Part shown: piece by piece, positions 12,901 to 24,900 of the stretch
Layout: the number at the start of each line of letters is the position of its first letter
Numbering within the stretch: position 1 is the stretch's first letter
Source of the DNA: Apostichopus japonicus
Taxonomy: Eukaryota; Echinodermata; Holothuroidea; Aspidochirotida; Stichopodidae
Length of the DNA stretch: 64,000 nucleotides
NCBI RefSeq assembly: GCF_037975245.1
Contig: NC_092562.1
Span: 24,233,554 to 24,297,553 of the forward strand
Reading direction: 5' to 3'
The notes under the pieces: model-generated
Databases searched by the model: none
Told to the model about the DNA's origin: nothing
The model's input: the letters and a program-made list of their open reading frames with translations, nothing else
Program-made: the position numbers and the translations under genes

Positions 12901-15900
12901 ACATTGCTTGCCATGGTATGTACTTGAGGATTTAGAGATAGTAGGCTATATATTGGAGATGTGTTTTTTTTGTATATAGTAGGAAGATTTATAAATTTTT
13001 GATTAGTAACATATCCCAAGGCTGTGCATGTGGACACATGTACAGCTACATAGATGACAGCCCTGGGAATGTATATGCCAGTAGTTTAATACAGAACTGT
13101 ATAGTATAATATGTGTAGTATTCCACATAGAAAAAAGTACTATGGTATATGTGTGTATGTGTTAGATACATGTTGGTGTACGAGGTGTACTCATGGTGGC
13201 AGTTGAATTGTTTGTATGACAGGAAAAAATAGATGAAAGTACTAGCCAGTTGAATGTGATAAATGTTCTGAGAGTTATTACCTCAAACGATGAGTGTTCA
13301 TAGCCAACTGTTGGTATATATATATGTGTGTGTGTTAGTTAGGTTAGATGTATGTAGGATATATACAGTTGCTGTGGAAATAGGTAGTTGCTATGGTAAT
13401 TAATATTTGATTGAGAGATATAGCACAGGAAATGTACAGTATATAGAGACAGTTGTTGGTAAGCGACAGTAAAAGCAGATGACTGTAATATGCAGTTGCT
13501 ATGGTATGTTGGATATATATAGCACAGATGAAGTATCAGCTTAGTGGTGGAAATAGTGTGTAAGTGCTCCTCGAAGAAAAGACGTGACTCAACGGAATTA
13601 CATAATCCTCGATTGGTTGTTTTCTTCCTCATTGAACTTTAGAAACCTATTATTAAACCTTCTCCAGACTGATCGTCCTTTAAAGTTCTTTTAATCTCCC
13701 ATCAGCTTCTGCTCATGCTCTTCCTGTTTCCTGTACCTATACTTCCTGTACCTATACTTCCTGTTTCCTGTACCTCTACCCACTCTGTCCTTCCATTGTG
13801 TGACTTGTTGTGCTGTATAACCTAAATAATGTCATACTGTAGTTCAGCTGGAAATTATATTGAAAAATGTTACATATTTATTTAAGATTTATTTTATACA
13901 TTGCTTCTGAAATGATCGGTCTCTAATTTGTAATAACTTGCATGCTGCATCAGTATGTGTTATTTATTGTTAACACTGTAACCATGCATAGGCCTATATA
14001 ACCAACCCAGTAGGCTACTTGTACTGGTAGGCTGACCTCTATCTTCCATCTCCCAACCCTAACTGATTTGACCTTTATTATCATTTCACTTTATCGTTAT
14101 TTATAACAATTGCATGATTTATAAATTGTGGTATAAATTTCACAATATATCTAGCTGGAAGTCTTGAAAAATGTGGGAAAAAAGAAACTTAATACTTTGT
14201 GTAGTCCTTACTTGTATATAGCAGATGTGGATATCCTAGCCTGCTTTACATACAGGAATTGTCATTAATTCTCAATAATTTACATAAATAAATTAGCAGC
14301 TTACTTTTTGGGCCCAACTTGAATATAAGTATAAATACAGACTTTATTTAGACCACTGCATTAGCCATTTCAGTGTGAACCTGTGCTGAAAAGTGAAATA
14401 TTGTTTTTAAGTACATTATGCTGATAATTTACCTTACCTATGGTTTTCTTTTTCTTGGTCACAAATAGTTTCATGCAGATTTATTTTGATTTTGTGGAAA
14501 GAGCCATTTTTTTGCTTTTTATAATGTGTCCCTCAGGAAGGTCTATTGTCAGGCATAGCTGATAACTGAATAGTGTTTTCATCAGACTTCATTCTTTTTA
14601 CGTTTGTAAATTATTTTGCATTTTTGTAATTTTTTAATTAATTTTAATTAATTTTTTTTTGGGGGGGGGCGGAGTTATAGACTATATTACTAATTGTGTC
14701 TTCTTAAATATACTCAGGTCCAAACAAGGCATCGGTTAAGGATTTCTGGAGGATGGTGTGGCAAGAGAACTGTGGAATAATTGTGATGTTAACAAACGTA
14801 TCCGAAGGAGGAAAGGTCAGTAGTTTGTTATCTCCAACGATAAAGATATAATTTGCTTTTCTTTGCCTTACCGATATTGCATTTTTGCAGGGGAAAAAAT
14901 TAGGAGTGGGGGGAGGGGTGTAACAAAGAATGGTAGCTTTGTTCGAGAAGGAATGATATATATATATAGATTGATCTCAAATCTTAATATAAAGATGATT
15001 GGCATATTTTAGAAGCATATGCAGTTAAGTACAATTTTAATATGGTGATTTATGCAATGCTGTAAAGACTTACCATATCTGACAAAATATGGGAACTGAT
15101 CGCTGAATTGCAGTAAACGTAAGAATAATTTTTGATGGAAAATGGAATTTTTTGACGACTTTCAATGTCGATTTTCACTGTTAAAGGAGGAAATCTCAAA
15201 ATTGTATGGAAAGATTTGCCCACATGATTTGAATGTGGTGTAGCACAGAAATAGAAATTTATAATTGAAAAAAGAAAATTGTCGAAGTAGTACTTTCATT
15301 ACTGAAGATATATGTCGTTTATCTGTTAATATCGTACTACACCTAAAGCTCATAAACAGAAGCACAAAAATGATGATGATTTTTCTGTTTCTTTAATACA
15401 GGGGTTAGATATATATGTATATATTTTTTTCTTTTAATTACCTTTTCAGCGAAAATGTGAAAAGTACTGGCCCGATGATAATCTCAAGTACGGTCATTTG
15501 AAAGTGGACTGTACTAGTTCTGTGGTCTACACTTCATATACAATCAGTACATTCTCTCTCAGCCAGGTAAATCTATAAATATTTATAAAACGTTATACAA
15601 ATAAATCTGTCCATGGCTCATCATAGCTGAGCAAGGGGGTGATGCAAACATTTCAAAAGCATCATGTATTCATTTAGAACACAAGTAACTTTAGGCATGT
15701 TCCATTTTTCAAGAAGAAAAGCTGCAGCAGCTGTTGAATCCCATGCAGCCAGGCTGCGAATCAATGTCAAGCACTAGATGCAAATGCAACGCCTATTGTG
15801 GGAAATGTGGAGCACTATATAATGTACCCTTTGTTTCTATCTCCTCCCCCTTCTTCCTTACCCTGCACCTAGCCCCATCCCACCCCCTCCCCCACCCCCA

Positions 15901-18900
15901 AGGTAAGTAGGCTGGCTGCCCTTTTGAAATATTACAACTACACTTTCCCATCGACTAAGTTTCACTGACCTTAAATATGTGATTATTTCTGGAATTGTAG
16001 TGAGCCTACCTCATCCCATTAGTTCTTAAGTATAAACTTGTATTCCTTTCTACTAATGTTAAAAAAAGAAGCAGCTATGTTTGCTGTAGTTGGGATAATT
16101 TTATCATTGACCAAGATAAATGTAAGTTGAGTAGAACAGCTCACTCCGTTAAAAAGAAACTTTTGTGAGTTGCAAATTATGTATTTTTCCCTCTTGATAT
16201 AGGTTGATGATGTGGACCAGAAAATTAAAACTGTAACACATTACCATTTCACTGCTTGGCCAGATATGAAAGTACCAGAGTTTGCTGGACCCATTCTCGA
16301 CCTCCTGCACATGGTCCGAGACAAACAAGCGGAATGGGTCGCCGAGGGTCCTATCGTGGTCCACTGCAGGTAAATACAAGGCACTCTGACAGCTGTGCTA
16401 ATATGTGGGTCTTTAATGATAAATGAGAACCAAATGATTCCTCTCCTAATAGCTGATATGTACAAGGTGGTAAGTTTTAACTATTAGCTATCCAAAACAT
16501 GTCTTGTTGGACTTTATTGATGATTGTATTTGTTTGGTGCTGTAAATGTAATGTATATATCACCATATATGCTTTACCTGTCTCCTTCAACATATTATTT
16601 TCTCATTCTGTAGCTGTTGGGATATAGCATGGCTAGTGTTCATATAAGTCTAATTCAAAATGAGTTCCAGGATACACAAGGACTGAAGGAAATTTTTAGC
16701 TATTTCTATTCTCTGTGGTTAGTGTGATATATACTGTAGACAGAATATAAAAAATAAACAAAAGTTTCTTGAGCATTTGGGTAAATAACGAAAGCACCAT
16801 ACAAGGTGTTTATGTTTAGTCAGATGTAGTTATTAATGTTGGATCTATTAACATGTATTAGAGCATCCTTTATGTTTATGTTTAGTTCATGTTTATGTTA
16901 TGTATGTGTTTATGTTTATTCAAATGTAATTATTAATGTTGGATCTATTAACATGTATTAGAGTATCCTTTATGTTTATGTTTAGTTCATGTTTATGTTA
17001 TGTATGTGTTTATGTCTATTCAAATGTAATTATTAATGTTGGATCTATTGACATGTATTAGAGCATCCTTTATGTTTATGTTTAGTTTATGTTTATGTTA
17101 TGTATGTGTTTATGTTTATTCAAATGTAATTATTAATGTTGGATCTATTAACATGTATTAGAGTATCCTTTATGTTTATGTTTAGTTTATGTTTATGTTA
17201 TGTATGTGTTTATGTTTATTCAAATGTAATTATTAATGTTGGATCTATTAACATGTATTAGAGCATCCTTTCCCTCAGTCATAATTGAGTGTGTTGTTAT
17301 TCTTTTGGTGGTATTATTATTTTGTGTCATCAGTGCTGGAGTAGGTAGAACTGGGACCTTCATTACTCTGGACGCCATGTTGGATATGGCGGCAGCGGAG
17401 AATAAGATCAACGTGCCTCAGTTTGTCAATCAAATGAGAAAGAACAGAGTCAAGATGGTTCAAGTTGTGGTAAGAATTAAAACCTATAGCCTTAAAAACT
17501 ATCTTTGTTTTCAACTGCTTTTCGAGAGTCACTTAATTTTTCAAATGTGTCTTTGTGATATTTTGAAAGTTTATGCTCTAGAGCTGCAAGTGAAATTGTA
17601 GAAATAACGCTTGTTGTGCTCAACTTTAATTATCGTTATATCGAAGTGTTTTTATAAAATTTGAGGCATTATCTCTGTGTAAATACAGCAGCTTGTTGCA
17701 TGTACAAATTAACTCAACTGATATATATAAACACATCTCAATTTAATATTCACATCAGAAGAAACAAGTCAAAGACTGAAGTGCAATGTTATATGCAAAT
17801 ACTAATAGTAGTTTCACTTGGGCAAACTCCTGGTTGCTATAGCAACCAGGGAAAGATAAAAACGTCTGCCCCGTTTCTTATATGTTAAGTAGGCTTTGTC
17901 TGTTACATTGACCCCAGCTTCATGTTATCGGAAGATCTTTTTTTTTCTTCATTTGATAGCTGACTTTTTCTAGGATGTAAAGCAGAAGTTAAGACAATAA
18001 TGAATTCCAAAGACTAGTAATTAGCTTGAACTTTTTTCTTTTTTTGTTTGTGTTTTTGTTAGCTTGCCATCACTAAAGATAACTGTAGAAAAAATGGCTG
18101 GAAGAATGAATGAACGTATTATCGATAAATACTCTTTGTGTTTTTTTTCCTTCTCTTCATTTTAGGAACAGTACCAGTTTATTTATGACGCACTGGTAGA
18201 ATATTTTGTAATAGGAGTCACTGCCATCCCGGTAGACGAGTTGTCTACCAAAGTCAGCGAACTTAAATCCATTAACAGTGACACTGGCAAGACCCACCTG
18301 CAACAACAGTATGAGGTATGTGTTCTGAAGGAGTGAATTTGCACTAATTTGCACATAACGGGTTAAGGTTTTGGCATAATTAAGAAGAGTCAATGGATGT
18401 TTGACCTAGACAATTAGGCATTAATTTTGGCATATTCGATGCACCTAGCAATTAGTATTATTCTTAATTATCTCTTTGTTTTTTGTTAGCATGTTGACCT
18501 TGTAATCCATGTTTATGATAATCCCACCCCCCCAACACCACACCCTCCCATTTGGAGGGTTGCCATTTGGCACCCAAAATTACAAATTTGGCATTTTTCA
18601 AATTTCACTGGCTGGAGAAGAGTGAATGCTCTGGCCAATCATAACTCCAGGTTGTATATAGGCCTACGTGTCTATATTAAACATTTGACATATTTTACCA
18701 TGTTTAACTCCCCAATTCCGACGAATTCCAAACCCACACAATTCCTACCCAGATACAGGGTCAATTGTCATTAAATAACAATTAATTTGTTTTGGATGAT
18801 TTTTTCACCCAGCTTGGGTCGGTTGCGTCACTGAAAAATTGGCAACCCTGCCTAATATCATGAAAGGACTGCTTACCTGGACTTGTATCTTTGAAGCATT

Positions 18901-21900
18901 TGAATAACATAGACTATATTTCCTTTTCAATTATTTTTTTTGGGACAGACCTTAGAACTTGTCACTATCACCCCTCCTGCTGAAAAATTTACAGGCGGAA
19001 ATACAGCGGAGAACAAATGCAAAAATCGATTTCAACACATTTTGCCAGGTAATTAGACCTCGGTCTGGCTTCTTCATGAGAAATGGGTATATGAGTGTGT
19101 GTGTGACTATAATGAAGGTTAGCCATGCTTGCTTTAGGTATCTGCATTGTCTTAGATGTAAATCTTTAATCACTGGCAATGCAAACAAAAGATTTTATTT
19201 GACATAAAGTAGTCAGCTGGTATTCTGCATAGCTTTCTGAGTTCAAAGTGTTTATCTCTCACACATTATATAACAATTTTTTTTTTTTTATATTTTCTAA
19301 AAGAAAAATTTTCTGACAAATATTTTCTTAGGGGGGTGGGGCCAGCCCCCCTCCCCCCGGCCAACTGTCCACATCTTCATGTAAGAAATGCTTTATAATA
19401 TCAACTTCATTCAGGTGGCTATCCATGTTACATTTTAAGCTCATTTTGATACACTGTCACCATAATTGTGTTGATATTCATATTTTAAAAAAATTCAACA
19501 ATGCCATCAACTATTATCTGGCTTCTGTTTATCAAATACATGGATAAATTAATAAAAGTTTCTTTACATGTATGCATGATTGTAAAGCACATCATGGTGA
19601 ACAAGATAAGAGTATACTCCTGTCTATTATGCTGTATAATTTAATTTTGTAATTTAGTCAATTACTTTTGGCGAAATTGATCTGACCACTTCCACAATTT
19701 TGGGGAGAATTGCTGTGACAATACGAGTGCAATTCGAATGAGCATAGCAAAAAAGTGTGATTTTGCTTAATATGTTTTGATTAACTGTTTAATTTATATA
19801 TTCAGTGGACACATACAGACCATACCTTATGACTGATGTCGGAGACAGAGGAAATAATTACATTAATGCTTCATTTTTGAGTGTGAGTTTCACTGTCATT
19901 AAATTTAAATTTTTTTCTTTCTTTCTCTTTTCTGTTTGTTTTTAAATATAATTCCTTTAAAAGACCATAAAACCATTTTGGATTTGCAGTTAAGTAGTGT
20001 GGTGCCTCCCAGTTTAACCCCTGTTTGTTCATATTTTTATATACAGGTGTGGTTTATTATGTGTCACTGTTTGTGAATGACTGAGAATATGTCTTGTTAA
20101 TGCTATCTAGAAAAGCTAAGATCTATGGGAGGGTGCATGTTGGATGAAAACTTCAAAACTGTATTAGTGTAATTAAGAATGAGTGTTTCATTACTAAATT
20201 GTCCTTTAGACAATTTCTGCAGAATTTTACTGGCATCATGTACTGTTTTTCTCTTTTTTTTTCAAGGAGAAATCTTACAAATTGATTTAGGATAAAGTTA
20301 ATTGTCTGGATTTTCTTTCACAATCGTTTTCAAGAAATCATCCTGTAAATGTGTAGCTGTCCAAGATCATGTTTTTCGATCGACACATTCTATATCTGTC
20401 CATCTGGCATTAATAATAATAATAAGTAATATTTATGTAGCGCATAATCAGTAAAGCTGCTCAAAGCGCTTTACAAATGTAAAACCTAATAACAAATAGT
20501 AACAAAGACTTAAATATTAAATATATAGAACCAATAAGGCATTAATATTACAATTTTTTTGTCACCTTGTTTACAGGGTTTCCAGAAAAAGGACATGTTT
20601 CTTGGGACACAGATGCCCTTGGAGAGTACAATTATTGACTTCTGGAGGATGGTTTGGGACTACAACTCGCCCACCATTATCATGCTGAATAAATTGACCG
20701 TGCAGGTACAAGGAAACCATAAATAAACAGTTGCTATATTGTGTGGACCATTCGGCATTGGTTTTTAAAGTTGACGGTAAACTCGGTCCAAACTTCTTGA
20801 ATGATGATATCCTTATTCCGATGTTACATGTTAGCATGCCCTGATGTAGTGGCTTTTTAATATCGATAATAATAATTTAACATGGTGTAAAATATACTTT
20901 TTAGCAAGACACTCACTGTTATTAAAATGGTGCTCCCAGCTGTTGGCACAAATAAGAGGGGCTACGTTTCCACACTGCTCCCTCATTTTATTGCACAAAA
21001 ATTAAAAGGAGACAACCCCTCATATGAGTTTGTAATATAGAAAGATTGTTACAAGCAGCCTGTTTATGAAGTACACCATTTGTAACCTATTATTTCTTCT
21101 GTAGATGTCCCAGTATTGGCCGGATTCAGACCCTATCACCTGTGGACCTTTCACTATCTCTGTCTTGTCGTGTAAAGATCAAGGACATGTCAGAATTCGT
21201 CAGTTCCATGTGACCAACGCTTCTCAAACGGTGAGGAATCCTTTTTTACAAGTTTTGAAGAGAGTGACTGACATTGAAAAAGCATTCATTTTATCAATTA
21301 ATTGCAAGTTTCCCTGAATAATTTTTGGGAAGGTTTGGTAAAGTTCCAAACATTGAACGGTGCTTAAAGCCCACAACAAACTGCCCGACTGATCATAAAT
21401 CGACTCGGTGACCTCGTAGGGTATCTTCATAAAGAAGACCAATAGAAGACTGGCCGATTCATGCAGCGATCGCAATGACGGTTTGCTGTTATGACCGGAG
21501 CTCGTTTAAGGTCACCTTCAAATTTATTACCCTGTGATTGGTTACATTAGCTAACACTGTACACTTTTACTCGCAAATCACTTCACACTCCTGACTGCCA
21601 GTCGGAAAAGTCCACAGAGGCGGCTTAAAACTGGCAATATCTTGATCTGTGGTAGTCTTAAAGTAAGCACACACCCGCTGCCTGACTATTCATGATTTCC
21701 ATGTTACGACGGTTGAGTTAAGTCAGTTAAGTCCTATGTGATCAGTCTAACAGTGTACAGGGAAGGGTGGGGGGGGGGGGGGTTTGCTATGAGTATGTCA
21801 CCTGCTTTGTTCTAACATTACAGGTGCAGGTAGATCGTTTCATATATTGTGTGTGTTCTCTAATGTTATCATTGTCCTATTTGTTAATTGCATATCGGTT

Positions 21901-24900
21901 CAACCTATCAAGTATGCATCCTCAATAGCCCCTCAACTGTTGAGTAATTGCTGTGCTTCCAAATGTAGACATTTTTACCATATGTTAGTTCATCAACGTC
22001 ATTAATTTCATATCTACATCTCTAATGCTTAATATTGAAACAGTACGCTAACGAAGGACATGTCAAGATTTAAACCCTTGAAAGTTTTTTCAAAAGAATG
22101 GTTTAACACATCTGGATTTGACGATAAATTGTGTTTAGTGTGATATCATTCAAAACCTTTAATAGCTAGTAATAACTATATTTGGCTATGATGCTACATA
22201 CCTTAATTGTCATCACAATCCTGTAGTTGAAAGTTAAATAGAGCAGAGAGAAGCCAAAATGATTATTCCTCACAAATTTGAACGTAGCGATATCTTACTT
22301 TTTTACTCTTCTTTTACGGTGTAGTTGGAAGAGGCAAAATCTGTTAGTCATCTTCAGTGCCTGGAATGGCCAGAAGAAACCGAGTCACCAGAGAAAGTAC
22401 TTCTTGTTACAAAAATACTGAACCAGCTACTGCAGAATCAACCAGATGGCCCACTAGTAGTGCATTGCATGTAAGTGACATATATAGCTATAATACATTG
22501 GAGTTGGAATGTTTGTTAGCGGTGCATCACCCTCTGAACGGTGTCAGCCGTTTTATTCTTGTTTGTGTCACTGTTGATGCCACCCCAGTTAATTCTTTAA
22601 TATAAACAGTTATTCTTACAGCAGTATCACTGGAGGTGGCATGGTGTCGGTGGTGCACTATTCACCGAATGGTGTCAGAAGTGTTTTCAGGGTTGTGTCA
22701 CTGTTGATAACACTCCAGTTATTTTTTTAATAGAGACAGATATTCTTACATATAATTGACATGCAGCAATATCACTGGGTGTGGAATGGTGTTGGCGGTG
22801 CATCATTTACCCAATGGTGTCAGAATTGTTAGTCAGGGTCGTGCCCCTATCAATGTCAGCCTGGTTTAAAATTTTAATATTGAAAGATACGTCAACATAT
22901 AACTGACGTAGCTCCATCACTGGGAGGGCTAAGATAAAGTCAGCTTTACGTGACTTAGCAAATAGAGTCATCAAAATTTTGCCTGGTTGTGTCACTGCTG
23001 TTGATGCCACCCAAGTTAACAGTTTAATATTGTTATATGTAACTGACATATAGCTGTATCACTGGAGGTGGAATGGTGTCAGTGTTTCATCACACTCTGA
23101 TTGGTGTCAGCGGTTTATTCGTAGTTGTGTCACTGTTGATGTCAGTCTCTTAACATTTGAATATTATAAAAGATATGTGTACATTTTAAGGCATGTTCTG
23201 TTTATAGACTGTGCATATTTTCATTTATAGGAAAGTTAGAAACTTAAATCTTTCAACAGCCCTCTCATGTTTCATAGCAACTACAGAATCATTACCTGAA
23301 ATAAATTTACAGTTCAGGTTATTTGACTAAGAGAAATATAGCAAAGTTGAATCATATTTGAATTAATTAGTTATTAGATTAATTTAGCCAATTGGCTCTC
23401 TAGTCTTTTTCAAAAGTGTGAAGAAAAATGTTTGTGCAACCTGTGGGTAGTTTATTACAGTTCATTTTTGTTTTCATGATTGATGATTGTGTTTATTTAC
23501 AGTGATGGAGTTGGCAGAACTGGCATGTTCTGTAGTCTCCTTTCGGCAATGGAACAAATAAACAAAGAGAAAGTTGTCGACGTCTTTCAACTTGTCAACA
23601 AAATGAGAAGTTGCCAGCCTAGCATACTTCAAAACTTTGTGAGTTTAATTTCTTGTTTTTTCCCGGTCATTTTCAATTTCAAGAGGTCCTGAGGAATGGA
23701 ACGCCGTACTGACGGAAATTTGAAGATTTACTTAACCCCCTCACTCCCCTATCACCTCACAACAACCGCACTCTTATTCTACCATGTCTTGACCACTTAG
23801 TAAACTTCCTTTCATAGCAGACCATTTGGTGGAGATCCTTCCACAGAGGCCCAAAATGGTAATAATCACAAAGCTACGGACGGCTGCCCAATCTTCTGCT
23901 CAGTAATCCAAATGCTGTGTTACTCAGTTAGTCATCCTAGGGAACAGGAATTGTTATATGAGTAAATGAAATGTTCCAAAACTGATTGGAAAATACCAGG
24001 CATTGAAAAAGAGTGAGGAAATTTATAGCTAGAATGGGATTCAAACTATGAGTGACCTTTGGGTTACAAGCCCAGGGCTGTATCAACTGAACCATCCAGC
24101 CCTTAGTCGGTGGCGATCCCTCTATACTGCAGCCATTCCTTTGCTGGGCCGGGGCACCATTCAGAACCCACAGTTTCTTGCATACCACGAACCCACGGAG
24201 AGTGGCCCAGTTTCATATGATACAACCTGGGAGAAAGTGGGAGGGACGGAAAAAGAGAGAAATTTGGTTCTTCAATATATAAAAATATAAGTTTAACGAA
24301 ATATCAGAAAACCGACCAGGAAGTTGTAGACAATGGTAAAAGAGCAAAGAAATTGATGGCGAGAAAAGGGATTAGAACCAGTGAATAGAATTGTTATCTG
24401 AAATTCAATATCAAATATTAGTTAATGCCAAACTGAAGCAAAGCCAAATGTGAATAAACCTGCTGTTGGGTAATCAAAAGGAATGGAAGTACCATATTAC
24501 TTTATACTTTGAATGTAGTTCATTATTTCTGTAGGGTGAAAGATTTATTCATGTAAGACCATGTTGTCATATCTCCTGTCTTGTTTTTAGTGATCTACGG
24601 GCTTGCCCCTCAATACGTCACTGACCTTCTTACTCCTTTTGCGTCGGTCAACTATAGTTAAGCTTCGCTCTTCCTATCATGCGCATTTGCAATTAACTCC
24701 TGGTCCACGTACCGGTACTCGTTATGGCGATCGTGCCTTCCTTTGGAAGGAAATCCCATTTCACGTTTGTGACTCTCCCTCCCTCTGTATTTTCAAGAGA
24801 TAACTTAAAGCATTTCTGTTTGGTTCCTAGTTTCTTGGTTTCCTTTGTCGCTTTCCTACTTTGTAAAGCGTTTTTAAACGCTGTATGAAGCGCTATATAA

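Larger units (their letters stand above)
11157..18315 (+). other. Juxtamembrane wedge and catalytic PTP domain D1
   Basis: Exons 11157-11395 to 18166-18315. The lysine-rich juxtamembrane part leads into the helix-turn-helix segment [15 protein letters not shown]1 then shows the pTyr-loop [15 protein letters not shown], the [11 protein letters not shown] strand, DFWRMVWQE, the catalytic WPD loop (D624), the P-loop [10 protein letters not shown] (nucleophile C658, phosphate-binding R664) and the Q-loop region [15 protein letters not shown]. Every residue normally required for catalysis is present, so D1 is predicted to be an active tyrosine phosphatase. The P-loop codons are split between exons 16203-16369 and 17334-17469: the intron falls inside the serine codon directly after the catalytic cysteine. 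Confidence 0.95.
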
